DNA of 64,000 bases, taken from positions 1 to 64,000 of the forward strand of contig CAAGCF010000005.1 in the NCBI GenBank assembly GCA_900768265.1, read 5' to 3'. This document shows, in pieces, positions 9,209-18,328 of this stretch. The notes below the pieces were generated by a model. It made no database searches and was not told the DNA's origin. It saw nothing but the letters and a program-made list of their open reading frames with translations. Source of the DNA: an uncultured Collinsella sp. (GTDB lineage: Bacteria; Actinomycetota; Coriobacteriia; Coriobacteriales; Coriobacteriaceae). A program made the position numbers and the translations under genes. The first letter of the stretch is position 1, and each line of letters opens with the position of its first letter.

Positions 9209-9564
9209 TGCCTGATTATCGTCGTTGCCGAGTTTTCGACATAAACCTACAGCAGTTTGTTTTGGTGTACTACATTAAATTAATCGTCAACAGCATAGGT
9301 AACAGTTCTTGAGTTCCAAGTCTCATATGAGCAAGTCGCGAAGGCGAGCGACAACGCCGCTCCCATCATTCTCGATAAGGGTTAACGTCGCCCAGCCTTC
9401 GCCAAGACAGCAGGCACAAAGCGAGTTCAGAAACCAGTCCCCGTTATCTCCACTCGCATTGAACGTTCGATGATGTAATGAGCTGAAGCTACCGTAATGA
9501 CCTCAGTTTTGCTTCACTTTACACAGTATGCGTCAAGCTGATGCCCATTTAATACCCATTGAAA
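9209..9564. other. 356-bp gap with a short possible coding remnant on the minus strand
   Basis: No complete gene is visible. On the minus strand about 9505 to 9327, one frame reads like real protein for some 58 codons (for example NGDWFLNSLCACCLGEGW, then TLTLIENDGSGVVARLRDLL) before a stop. It has no start and no recognised family. It may be the end of a lost gene. Confidence 0.3.
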
Positions 9565-11251
9565 TTATAGCCCCCATTGTTCGGATGCTCTCTTCTGAAT
9601 CTCGGATACGAACGACGCGCTTTTTGCAGTTTGGGCGTTTCCTCCAAAGTCGAGATATGCCGACCTTGCTAATTCGATGACAGGTCGGAGGTCTTCAGAT
9701 GAAGGCGGTTCCAGTAATTCGAGCTCGGATTTGGTTAGGTCCAATGAGTCAGACTGTTTTGCACAATAAAGATAGATCACGTGGAAGAGGAGGTCATTCT
9801 GCTCTCCTCGTGTTAACTCAAACTTCTTTATGAGCTGTTTAATCTGATTGCCGGTTTTCGCTAATTGGTAATATGCCTTGAGGGAGATATTCTCATTAAA
9901 AATCTTACTGTATTTGTTCTCGTCTCCCAAGATTTTGGCGGGTCTAGCCCGAGCATAATCAGGCTGTTTAAGCAATGTTGCAATCAAACATTGTCCCAAA
10001 AATGAAATCGAGACAATGTCCTTTGACGAAATGCCGTTGTTCTTTCCCGAACTTTTTCTTCTGTCGTAGTGGAGACCGTGGTTTTTGAAATACCTCTCTA
10101 TCTGAAGGTGAGTGGTTTCGAGCGAATGGAGAAAAGCAGGAGGTATAGACGTCTGATAGTTTGTTGCCTGAATAATTTTCGCTTTAGCTTCGTAATTGCT
10201 AGTAGCGATGCACTTTATTAGCACTTTCCTATCGTCGTCATTTTCCCCCAATGATTGGCAATGCCGAGCAATTTCGTTTGAGGTTTGGAGTCCGTTAACG
10301 ATTCTTGGGTTAGTTAATGAGACGGAATGATCCATATCTCGAGCCATCGAGTCGGCTATGATAGTGATTCCGTTATTGAGCCACCAACAATCAATAGCTG
10401 ATTTATTGTCGAGCGTCTCTCGAATCGCTTGATTCACATGTACGTTGCCTTGGTAATCACGTATGTTCGCCTCAAACAATATCTTTTTCAGGTGACCGCT
10501 ATCATCGGTAATGAAATCACAGTACTCCTTAAGCGATACCGTGAGGATTGCGCTTGAGCTATCGGGACAAAGCGGCTCTTTTGTCCCTTTCAGGGTCATG
10601 GTCTCATCGGGCACTTCCTCAATGAGTTCGAAAAATTCAGGAGCAGTAATAAAATCAACATCTACCACTGTGTTTTTAGATGGAATGATGCGCTCGACAA
10701 GTTCCTCAAGTTCTCCAGCTTGTTTCTCTAGGTTGTTGTGAATTTGAGTGGCCAATGAAACTGCCCAAAAATGAATATAGACCTGCAGGCGTTTTTTTTA
10801 TCGTTTGTTTAAGGATTGCTCGAATTAAAATAAAGAGATCGATAACGTCTTCGCGATATCTTTCCCGATCAGGGTCTTCTGATTCTGTCAGGTTTGCAAA
10901 CGAATCTTTCCAGTTTTGGATAATCACTTCTGAAAAGCTGGTTTGATTTTTCGCCTGAATAAAATGAATGTCCACCCTGCTTTTATTGTCCAACTCGAGC
11001 GAATCGGAATCCTCTCCATTGACCAGGATATCATTTACGAATACAAAGATGCCGTCATAGCCGCCATCGCCTCCACCGTCAGTCAACCCTCTGGCGATAT
11101 CGTCATCATCAAGCAGGTACTGGGTCAAAATTTGTTGAGCAGCGACGTGTTCGAAAGCTTCACTGGGACTCATTCCATCGTCTATGCGATGCCGCTCACT
11201 TTCGATGAAATCTATAATAGAAGATTGCGTGATGTTGAGGCTTTTGCTCAT
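9565..11251 (-). pseudogene. AIPR-family abortive infection protein, split by a frameshift in an A8 run
   Basis: Two overlapping frames (11251-10706 and 10755-9565) together make one AIPR protein. The first has an N-terminal nuclease-like motif: DGGGDGGYDG (D62, D66) and IQAK (Q99, K101), as in restriction-endonuclease folds fused to AIPR. The second has the AIPR core (WWLNNGITIIAD, PRIVNGLQTSNEI, FLGQCL). The frame changes at an eight-A run (plus-strand T run 10792-10799). With seven As the protein would read continuously for 561 residues through IKKRLQVYIHFWAVSLATQIH, which fits AIPR proteins better than the present tail. AIPR proteins are linked to phage defence by abortive infection. The frameshift may be a sequencing error, a decay mutation or a phase switch. 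The HTH gene lies 33 bp upstream in the same direction. Confidence 0.75.
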
Positions 11252-11284
11252 TTTTGCTCCTTCATCATTTGCAGAAAGTTGCTC

Positions 11285-12319
11285 TTACGCTTTTGGAATA
11301 AGTTTTTCATTGTTGCTTTCGAGACGGCCTGCTGATCGTGCATCGCTCATGGTGTCATCATCGGTGCAGTCGAACGTCGCAAGCCAATGGGTCAGCTCAT
11401 CGCGCCTTTCCGTCGTCGGCTTGTCCTTCAGCTCCTCCAGCTTGTCAGTCAGGCGGACGAAAGCCCACTCCACCATGTTTCCCTGGGTGCGCAGCCTGGG
11501 ACCTGTTTCTTCATCCTTCTCGGGCGTCAGGTTGGCCGCTCCCGCTATGGCGAACAGGTAGTGCATCGCCTGGTTGGGGCTTCCGAAATAATGCCGCGTC
11601 AAGGCTGTTAGGGTGACGCCCAGCGCCTCGCAGAGGGCTTCCATCTGCTTTGCGCGTGGCATGCGCTTTCCTTGCTCGTAGCTTCGCAGGGTGAACAGGC
11701 TCAGCCCCGCCTTCTCGGCGATCTCCTCCTGGTTGAGGCCGCGGATACGGCGCATGTCCTTGAGGGCGGCGGCGAAGCTTTCGTTCATCCAACGCTGCCC
11801 CGATTCGGGCTTATTAGAATCGTAGTCGGGGTAGGCGGCGGGGTAGTCCCGCTTGCTGAAATGGTCGTGGAACTCGTCCTTCCACAGCTCGTAGTCGCCC
11901 CGGAACGCCCCCTCGTTTTTACACATCGCCTCGTTCGCCTTCGCCCATCTTCCTATGCCTTGGATGAAGACGTCCCTCGTAGGGGCGATATAGGCGAAAT
12001 CGTCGTTGTAGCCGAACTCGAAGCCGTAGATGTCGGCCAGCTCCACGGTCATGAGGAAGAGTTCGTTGTGGTCGGCAGCGGGGTCGAACGAGATCAGGGC
12101 CTCCGGCATGACCTCCAGCGCCGCCGCCAGGCTCCGGACGTGCTCGGGCTTCGGCATGCGCCTTGCGAGCTCGTAGCTGCGTACGGTGGACTCGTCGATG
12201 CCCGCTACCTGCGCGACCTCTCTTTGGGTGAGTCCCCGCAGCGACCTCAGCTGCCTCAGCTTCTCGGCGAGGCGATATCCCTCGCGCCCCCTCGGGAGGA
12301 GCGGGTTTCTCATCTCCAT
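11285..12319 (-). CDS. DNA-binding protein with two XRE-type HTH domains
   Basis: 344 residues. Residues ~20-75 (LRSLRGLTQREVAQVAGIDE) and ~180-240 (MRRIRGLNQEEIAEKAGLSL) are both Cro/C1-type helix-turn-helix domains with SYE-x-GRRMP-like third helices, separated by ~100 residues of unknown fold. The gene is followed by the AIPR gene after 33 bp in the same direction, so it is probably its regulator. Its GC content and codon use are higher than those of the AIPR gene, so the two may have different histories. An ATG two codons downstream is an alternative start. Double-HTH proteins of this type are seen next to defence genes; autoregulation through the nearby inverted repeat at 12371-12412 is a guess. 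Confidence 0.75.
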   Translation of the reverse strand: MEMRNPLLPRGREGYRLAEKLRQLRSLRGLTQREVAQVAGIDESTVRSYELARRMPKPEHVRSLAAALEVMPEALISFDPAADHNELFLMTVELADIYGFEFGYNDDFAYIAPTRDVFIQGIGRWAKANEAMCKNEGAFRGDYELWKDEFHDHFSKRDYPAAYPDYDSNKPESGQRWMNESFAAALKDMRRIRGLNQEEIAEKAGLSLFTLRSYEQGKRMPRAKQMEALCEALGVTLTALTRHYFGSPNQAMHYLFAIAGAANLTPEKDEETGPRLRTQGNMVEWAFVRLTDKLEELKDKPTTERRDELTHWLATFDCTDDDTMSDARSAGRLESNNEKLIPKA

Positions 12320-12370
12320 CGAATCCCCGCTTCGGATGTCCGATAAAACGCCGGAATGGCGCGAACCTGC

Positions 12371-12412
12371 TAGTACATTTTTAGTTTATATCAACAGTGC
12401 GTAAATGTGCTA
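12371..12412. promoter_or_regulatory. Candidate operator: spaced inverted repeat
   Basis: TAGTACATTT (12371-12380) and AAATGTGCTA (12403-12412) are inverted with nine of ten bases matching, 52 bp before the double-HTH gene and just before the small stub at 12443. The position between divergent starts suits an operator for the HTH protein. Confidence 0.35.
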
Positions 12413-12442
12413 CTAAAGGATGAGAGGTTAACGGCGGTGGAG

Positions 12443-12493
12443 ATGATAAACGCGAACGAGATCACCGACCTGATGGGGGGATCGTGTTATTGA
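12443..12493 (+). pseudogene. Truncated start of a small HTH/excisionase-like gene
   Basis: ATG 12443 opens 16 codons, MINANEITDLMGGSCY, then a stop. The first dozen residues resemble the start of AlpA/excisionase-type small DNA-binding proteins (ANEITDLMG). The following 200 bases, to the glycosyltransferase start at 12709, hold no complete gene; fragments of coding-like text occur on both strands. This may be a scar of an excised or decayed element. The resemblance is short and weak. Confidence 0.3.
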
Positions 12494-12708
12494 GGCGTAT
12501 TTCCCGCGTGTGGGTGTTCGAGTTGAAAGCGTATAGACGTCGAGGCCCATCTTGGTGGTTGTGATGCCGTTCCAGTAGGTTGGACCGACGTGCGGAAATG
12601 AAGGATATCGATGCGGTGTTCTATTGGATGACTTAGAACGGCGCCCCAGCTTCTGTATATTTATAGGGTCCATATGACGTTGTTCAGGCATTTTGAATTG
12701 GAGATGGC

Positions 12709-13638
12709 GTGACCACTCAAAAGACGCACCGTGTATCCGTCGCGATGTCGGTATATAACCCGAGAGCTGAGTATTTTCGTGAGCAAGTAGACAGTATTCT
12801 TGGGCAGACGAGCGAGCCCGTTCTCGTCATGAGGAATGATGGGTCTCCGAACCTTGAAACGGTGGCGCTTTGCGACGAATATACAGAGCGCGATAATGTC
12901 GTCGTGATCGATGGTGTGAATCTTGGTTTTGCAGCTGGTTTCCTCGCTGCACTGCGAGCATGTCCAGATACCGATTATTATGCGTTTAGTGACCAGGACG
13001 ACTTCTGGCTCCCCGAAAAGCTATCGCGTGCGGTTGAAGAGCTCGACAAGGCGGGGGCTTTCGCAGATTCCGTGCCTGTGATGTATCACAGTGACTTCGT
13101 GTTCTGCGATCAGAATCTGAATGAGGTCGAAGACACTCCAAATCGCAGGCTGTCTTCCAGCTTGGAAAATGCTGTTGCTGAAGCCGCTATACCCGGGATG
13201 GTAATGGTTTTCAATCGCGCCATGAGGGAGCGATTGCTGTCTGTCGATCCCGATGGTATTGCGGGACATGATTGGTTATGCGCTCTCATCTCAAATGGGT
13301 ATGGGAAGACTATTTCGGATCCGAGGGTGTCCCTTAAATATCGGAGACACTCAGAGAATGTATCGGCTGGGAATATGGGAGCATTTCAGAGGCTCAGTTT
13401 CAGGATTAGGACGTTCTTGTTTGGGGAAACGCTCGGAAAAGTGCGTGTGATGATCAAGAGGGTTGCCACCGCATGTTCTGGGGAATTCAGCGCTCACAAC
13501 CGTGAGTTAATTGACCTCTACAGTCGGCCCATTACCGTTCTCACCCAGTTGAGGAAGGCTTTCTGGCCTGTTCGCTATCGAGAAACCGTCGGTGATGAGC
13601 TGGCTTTTAGGTTACTGGTTCTTTTGGGTAGGATGTAG
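12709..13638 (+). CDS. GT2 glycosyltransferase, rhamnosyltransferase-like
   Basis: 309 residues from GTG 12709, with GGAG six bases before. The N-terminal ~200 residues form a GT-A fold: VAMSVYNP, RNDGS (donor site), NLGFAAGF and SDQDDFW (the DxD-type metal site of the rhamnosyltransferase subgroup). A basic C-terminal part follows without clear membrane helices. It probably adds a sugar to a lipid-linked surface polysaccharide intermediate on the cytoplasmic side. It is the only plus-strand gene before the convergent wzx/GT8 pair. The donor sugar cannot be read from sequence; the rml genes 12 kb away make rhamnose plausible. Confidence 0.85.
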   Translation: MTTQKTHRVSVAMSVYNPRAEYFREQVDSILGQTSEPVLVMRNDGSPNLETVALCDEYTERDNVVVIDGVNLGFAAGFLAALRACPDTDYYAFSDQDDFWLPEKLSRAVEELDKAGAFADSVPVMYHSDFVFCDQNLNEVEDTPNRRLSSSLENAVAEAAIPGMVMVFNRAMRERLLSVDPDGIAGHDWLCALISNGYGKTISDPRVSLKYRRHSENVSAGNMGAFQRLSFRIRTFLFGETLGKVRVMIKRVATACSGEFSAHNRELIDLYSRPITVLTQLRKAFWPVRYRETVGDELAFRLLVLLGRM

Positions 13639-13641
13639 GAA

Positions 13642-13671
13642 CGCCCTGGGATCACAATCGATCCCAGGGCG
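13642..13671. terminator. Hairpin between convergent genes
   Basis: CGCCCTGGGATC pairs perfectly with GATCCCAGGGCG around a six-base loop, between the GT2 stop (13638) and the wzx stop (13677). There is no long T run, but the position between convergent genes suits a two-way terminator. Confidence 0.6.
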
Positions 13672-13676
13672 CTATA

Positions 13677-14927
13677 TTAAGCAGTGCTGGGTTTGAAGCT
13701 TTTGAAAAGCAGCACCAAGCTGCCGGCCGAAAAGGCAAGAAGAGCGGCGATATAGGAGAACGTCGCCCCGTTCATTCCAAATAACGAGATAAGTAAGGGG
13801 CTCAGTATGCAGGAGAGGATGAAGCTGCTAAGGCTGAGAAGTAGCTGCCCTTTGAGTTGCCTGATAACGGTGAGCGCTGCCGAGAGAAACCATGAAAGCG
13901 CAACGAGGATGCTGCATACGATGAGTGGGTTGAGCAAATAGAGATGCGGGAGGATCGAGTCTCCAAATAGCAGGCGCATAACCGGTTTTCCAAGAAGGCC
14001 AAATCCGGCAAACGCGCAGACAGCAATAATAGCGATCGCTATGCTCACCTTCTTGATAATGTCGTAGAAGCGTTTGGAGTTCTTATCAAGATAGCATTGG
14101 GCGAGCGGGGCAGTAAGGGGAACAAATAGATAGTTTGCAGATACCTGCACAAGAGTTACTGGCATAGCTACGGACGTGTATATGCCGAGCTTCTCGCTTC
14201 CAAGCATGAATTCAAGTGCGTATCTGGGTACTTGCCCCATGGTGTTAAAGAAGAGGCCATAGGCCGCGATGGGAAGACAGGCAATAAGCAGACCTAGCAC
14301 CCTTCCCAGATCCTCTTTTACATCACTGCTCGTTTTCTTCTGGTTTGAGAACGGTCGTGCGGTGGCTCGCTCGTAGATGCAGACAATAGCGGTAGAGCCA
14401 ATGCTGAGTCCGCAAATTGCAAACAGGAGGTCATTGGTTGCCAAGAGGATTCCGCAGTATAGCGCGAGGTCCACAAGGGATTTAAGAATGTAAGCTTTCC
14501 CGATGTAGTCCATTCTGTTCGCACGTTGAAGTATCCCCTGATAAACGTCAGAGACGGCCTCGGAAATCTTGAACACCATGTAGGCGATGATGCACAGGGA
14601 TGTGTAACCGTCGTAAGGGTTAATTCCGGTAAACACAATGCATGCTAAAAGCGAGATTCCCGACGTGATGGCTCTCGAAAGAATGTACTGGTTATCCGAG
14701 TAGTCTCCCTTCAGGTCGGAGACCTGATAATTGCGCATCGTATAGGTGGCAATCGCGTTTAGGGAGTTGCCAATGGACATTGCAAGTGAAAAGGTTCCTG
14801 CCGGTCCATAGCCAAGGACTCGAACAACGATGTAGCTAAGGGCCCATTGTGCGATGAGGTAGACAAAGTTGCCGATTGAGTTCCATGCAATGTTTTCGCC
14901 GATGCTAAGTTCTTTGGCTCTATTCAC
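13677..14927 (-). CDS. Wzx-type polysaccharide flippase
   Basis: 416 residues, hydrophobic throughout, with about 12-14 predicted membrane helices. The N-terminus (IGENIAWNSIGNFVYL) and the overall spacing are typical of the Wzx / MATE-like oligosaccharide-lipid flippases (MOP superfamily). It would move undecaprenyl-diphosphate-linked repeat units across the membrane. The start overlaps the end of the upstream GT8 gene by 8 bp, so the two are co-transcribed from the right. No Wzy polymerase or priming transferase is obvious in the window, so these partners may lie elsewhere. Confidence 0.85.
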   Translation of the reverse strand: MNRAKELSIGENIAWNSIGNFVYLIAQWALSYIVVRVLGYGPAGTFSLAMSIGNSLNAIATYTMRNYQVSDLKGDYSDNQYILSRAITSGISLLACIVFTGINPYDGYTSLCIIAYMVFKISEAVSDVYQGILQRANRMDYIGKAYILKSLVDLALYCGILLATNDLLFAICGLSIGSTAIVCIYERATARPFSNQKKTSSDVKEDLGRVLGLLIACLPIAAYGLFFNTMGQVPRYALEFMLGSEKLGIYTSVAMPVTLVQVSANYLFVPLTAPLAQCYLDKNSKRFYDIIKKVSIAIAIIAVCAFAGFGLLGKPVMRLLFGDSILPHLYLLNPLIVCSILVALSWFLSAALTVIRQLKGQLLLSLSSFILSCILSPLLISLFGMNGATFSYIAALLAFSAGSLVLLFKSFKPSTA

Positions 14928-15945
14928 CCTTTTTGCACTTCCTGTCCTGTTCGTTCATCCACATCGTGAGGACGACGCGATGGATAACCCAGTAGATGGA
15001 CATGGGAAGGTGCTCGTAGGCAAAGCGCTGGGCCCGGAAAACGAAGGTTCGGCGGACGGTCAGCTTGTCGGCGTCTGTCCAAGGGGTGAGGGCCAGATAC
15101 TTATCAAAAAGCGCGTTTTGGGGATGGATGCTGTTGTGTTCCCACGGGCGACCGGTCTGAGCGCTCATGCAGTGATTGATGAGCGGGCCCCCGTTATCAA
15201 GAATGGAGGTAACGGTTTCTTTGGGGAAATATAGCTTGTCGTCAAGATGATAGATCTTGTAAACATAGTCGACTCCGTAGATGTAGAAGCAGCTATTGAA
15301 GTTGTACGTTGGACTGATGTACTCGATCTTATCGCGGAAGAGGACGTTTACGATGTCCTGGTCTACGACAAAGTATTTGTTTCTCACATGGGTCAGGTGG
15401 TCGATAATCTTTTCGGTGCAGCCATAGGCGTTCCAGTTTGGTTGGCTGATGAGCATGACTCCGCAGTTGAAGTAGTAATCTTCACGAGGGATATCAATAC
15501 AGCGTTTGTATTCGGTGAGAACGCAGTCCCATGTGGCGGCGCAGATAGAATCGCCAAGGTCCATCTCGATTAGTTCGTCAAGAGGGCCGTTGATGATGGT
15601 GTCGCCATCAATTTGGAGGACTCGGTCGGTGGGAAGATCGAGCGTGGAGGCTGCGAATAGCTTGTAGTACGTGGTGTAGGTTCCACGCCAAGGTTCGACT
15701 TTCAGTTGGATGAGCATATTCCTAATGCTCGTAGGGTCAACGGGAATAAGATTGCGTCCATACTTCTCCGCAATGCCCCTAATTCTTGCAAGGTTCTCTT
15801 TAGAGATGCCGTCATCAAGGAGGTAGACGTTTATCTGATCAAGGTGGGCGTTATTCATGCAGAGTGATTCTATTGAGACGCCCGTAACCATCGCGTAGTT
15901 GTTGTCGGATTGATACAAGACGTTTAGAATCTTGGGCTGCGCCAT
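14920..15945 (-). CDS. GT8-family glycosyltransferase
   Basis: 341 residues. It starts with the GT8 pattern NVLYQSDNNY, continues with YYKLFAAS and has the metal-binding DGDT motif, then a later NHCM-like segment in the C-terminal third. GT8 enzymes retain anomeric configuration and add galactose or glucose to lipopolysaccharide or capsule cores. The start follows GGAGGTCTC on the minus strand. It is translationally coupled to wzx by an 8-bp overlap, so it probably builds the unit that Wzx moves. The donor sugar is unknown. Confidence 0.85.
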   Translation of the reverse strand: MAQPKILNVLYQSDNNYAMVTGVSIESLCMNNAHLDQINVYLLDDGISKENLARIRGIAEKYGRNLIPVDPTSIRNMLIQLKVEPWRGTYTTYYKLFAASTLDLPTDRVLQIDGDTIINGPLDELIEMDLGDSICAATWDCVLTEYKRCIDIPREDYYFNCGVMLISQPNWNAYGCTEKIIDHLTHVRNKYFVVDQDIVNVLFRDKIEYISPTYNFNSCFYIYGVDYVYKIYHLDDKLYFPKETVTSILDNGGPLINHCMSAQTGRPWEHNSIHPQNALFDKYLALTPWTDADKLTVRRTFVFRAQRFAYEHLPMSIYWVIHRVVLTMWMNEQDRKCKKGE

Positions 15946-16164
15946 GAGACCTCCATTGCACCTTACGTTTGGACGAACTGCTTTTTAATTCGATAATGAT
16001 ACCGTTTGTCTTGCCAAGGAGGGCTTTGTTCATGTTAAGCGCATGATGTCCTGCTCGGTCTGAGGTGCTCTTGTGGTTGATGTTTAATGGGGATGGCCAC
16101 CCTGCGGTAAACTAGGCTAGTTGAACCTGAGGCCCTTTGAAGATGCGATTAGAAGGATGTTGCT

Positions 16165-17220
16165 TTGATAACAGCCGATTCGTCAATTAAGCTGAGTGTG
16201 ATTGTTCCTTGTTACAAGGTGGAGAAGTACCTCCCGGCATGTCTCGACTCCCTTATTAACCAGACGCTAGATGATATTGAAATCATCTGTATCAACGACG
16301 GTTCGCCGGACGGCTGCATCGATATCCTCCGTTCCTATGAGGCTGCAAATCCTGGAAAAGTTGTCGTTATTGATAAGAAGAACGAGGGCGTGTGGCGCGG
16401 TCGTTTTGATGGTATTCGAATTGCCAGGGGTGAGTACATCGGATTCGTAGACAGTGACGACACGGTTGCTCCTAATTTCGCTGAGATTCTTTATCGTTCA
16501 GCGAAGGAGAACGATGCCGATGTTTCAGTGTGTGGCTTTAAGCGGATTGATCTCGACACCAATAAGGTTCTGTCGGTTGAGATGTGCAGTCCCCGCGAGG
16601 ACTTCGTTATTAGCGAGGAACCGGGTCGACTCATTGAGCTTAACGGAGCTCCTTGGAATAAGGCGTTCCGGTCAAGCATTCTCAAGTCCATGAACGACCT
16701 TGAGGAGCCGCCGACTGTATTAGATGACTTGGCTTTCCACTTGCTCGTATATCTCGAGGCTCGCGGCAAGGTCGTTTTCTCCGATGTGCCGCTGATCAAC
16801 TATATGGTGCGCGCAGATTCGATTATTAACACTGTTCGCAAAGAACAGGTAGATTCGATTTATCGCACTTTCGACTTCATACGTTCCTTGTACCTTGAAC
16901 GCGGCGTTTCAGAGGACATGCTTAAGGCCTTAGACGGTATGGCGTTCCTTCATCTGGGTGTCTCTCTGTTGTTTAGGTTGTTCAACGATCCGACCTGCGA
17001 TGTTTCTGCCTACATTTCGAGGTGCACTTCATTCTTGGATGACAAGTTCTCGACGTGGCGCAATTCGAACTGCATGTCTCTTTCGTATGCCCTTAAGCAA
17101 AAAGGCCCGTTCATCAAGCTTTGGATTGCACGCCTGTTCTATAAAGCGCACCTCATGAGGCCGTTTTTGTCTGCCTATCGCTTTGCGATTACCAAACTGA
17201 GGATCGACATCAAGTGGTAG
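16165..17220 (+). CDS. GT2 glycosyltransferase
   Basis: 351 residues from TTG 16165, supported by AGAAGGA about eight bases upstream; no better start exists before the conserved VIVPCYKVEKYLPAC motif. The GT-A core includes CINDGSPDGC and FVDSDD (metal site). The C-terminal ~120 residues are typical of capsule GT2 proteins that act on lipid-linked acceptors. It leads a run of plus-strand genes (16.2-25 kb). The sugar specificity cannot be told. Confidence 0.85.
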   Translation: MITADSSIKLSVIVPCYKVEKYLPACLDSLINQTLDDIEIICINDGSPDGCIDILRSYEAANPGKVVVIDKKNEGVWRGRFDGIRIARGEYIGFVDSDDTVAPNFAEILYRSAKENDADVSVCGFKRIDLDTNKVLSVEMCSPREDFVISEEPGRLIELNGAPWNKAFRSSILKSMNDLEEPPTVLDDLAFHLLVYLEARGKVVFSDVPLINYMVRADSIINTVRKEQVDSIYRTFDFIRSLYLERGVSEDMLKALDGMAFLHLGVSLLFRLFNDPTCDVSAYISRCTSFLDDKFSTWRNSNCMSLSYALKQKGPFIKLWIARLFYKAHLMRPFLSAYRFAITKLRIDIKW

Positions 17221-17259
17221 TACGCAATTTCTCGCCACTGTCTGAAAGGCATTTGTCTC

Positions 17260-17949
17260 ATGTCCAATAAGCGCCTTTTGGTGATTATTCCAGCCTACAA
17301 TGAGGAAGAATCCATTTCTTCAACCGTTGACGAACTGACTTCGACGCTGCCTGGTGTCGATTACGTTGTAGTAAACGATGGTTCAAAGGACGGTACAGAG
17401 CGTATCTGCCTCGAGCATGGTTATAACTACGTGTCGTTGCCGGTTAATTCCGGCCTCACAGTCGGTTTCCAAACTGGCATGAAGTACGCACTTCGTAACG
17501 GCTATGATTACGCCCTTCAGTTTGATGCGGACGGCCAGCACAGGCCTGAGTATATTTCCAAGATGCTTGATCTCGCGGTTGCTGAAGACGTCGACATCGT
17601 TATTGCCTCACGCTTTGTAAACAAGTGCAAAGAGGTTTCTGCACGCATGCTCGGCTCGCGCATCATTACGGTTGCGATTAAGCTCACTACCGGCAAGCGA
17701 GTCGCAGATCCGACTTCTGGCATGCGCATGTTTAATAGGAAGATGATTGAGCGTTTTGCAAACGATGACTCCTTGAATCCGGAACCTGAGTCTATTTCTT
17801 ACCTTATGAAGAAGGGCGCGAAGGTTCGTGAGGTCCAGGTTGAAATGCGCGAGAGGCAGGCGGGGGAGAGCTACTTGAATATTCCCAAATCGATTGCCTA
17901 TATGGCGCGTGCTTGCATTTCCATCCTCTTCGTTCAGTGGTTTAGGTGA
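17260..17949 (+). CDS. DPM1-like GT2 glycosyltransferase (polyprenyl-phosphate sugar synthase type)
   Basis: 229 residues, short and without C-terminal membrane helices. Motifs are VIIPAYNEE, VNDGSKDGT, FDADGQH (metal site) and ASRFVN, as in dolichyl-phosphate mannose synthase relatives. Such enzymes charge undecaprenyl phosphate with a single sugar for use outside the membrane. It is followed after 7 bp by a DUF2304 protein and then a large membrane protein, the usual partners of this type: synthase, small membrane protein and GT-C or DUF2142-like enzyme. That grouping supports a lipid-phosphate-sugar pathway. Confidence 0.85.
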   Translation: MSNKRLLVIIPAYNEEESISSTVDELTSTLPGVDYVVVNDGSKDGTERICLEHGYNYVSLPVNSGLTVGFQTGMKYALRNGYDYALQFDADGQHRPEYISKMLDLAVAEDVDIVIASRFVNKCKEVSARMLGSRIITVAIKLTTGKRVADPTSGMRMFNRKMIERFANDDSLNPEPESISYLMKKGAKVREVQVEMRERQAGESYLNIPKSIAYMARACISILFVQWFR

Positions 17950-17956
17950 TTGAACA

Positions 17957-18280
17957 ATGTCTATTGTGCTTAGGGCCGTCCTCCTGCTCGGGGCGCTTTT
18001 GGTTTTGTATTTTGTCATCAAGAAACTGAGGAAGGCGCAGATCGAGGTACTGGACTCCGTGTTCTGGCTTTTCTTTGTCTTTAGCTTTGTTGTGCTGGCC
18101 GCTTTTCCCCAGGTAGCCTTTTGGCTATCTTCTCTTCTGGGATTTGAGAGTCCGGCGAACTTCGTGTTCCTCTACGTGATCGTTTTGCTCCTGTATCGTG
18201 AGTTCAGCAATACGGTGAGCATCTCGAAGCTGCGTCGGAGGATTAATCAGCTTGTTGAGGAACAGGCGCTTCGAGGTTGA
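17957..18280 (+). CDS. DUF2304 small membrane protein
   Basis: 107 residues with three hydrophobic segments (about 5-20, 33-57, 63-83) and a basic C-terminal helix (SKLRRRINQLVEEQAL). Length and layout match DUF2304, a family found directly after DPM1-like GT2 genes in polysaccharide loci. It may anchor the synthase or help pass the lipid-linked sugar. The gene starts 7 bp after the GT2 stop, so it is in the same operon. Confidence 0.8.
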   Translation: MSIVLRAVLLLGALLVLYFVIKKLRKAQIEVLDSVFWLFFVFSFVVLAAFPQVAFWLSSLLGFESPANFVFLYVIVLLLYREFSNTVSISKLRRRINQLVEEQALRG

Positions 18281-18328
18281 TGTGATGGTCTGTTCCGTAG
18301 GAAGTAATTGAGAGTAGAGGTCACAACA

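Noticed and set aside
12428..12691. 87-codon minus-strand frame between the HTH gene and the GT2 gene
   Set aside because: No start signal and no recognisable domain; both strands hold only coding-like scraps here.
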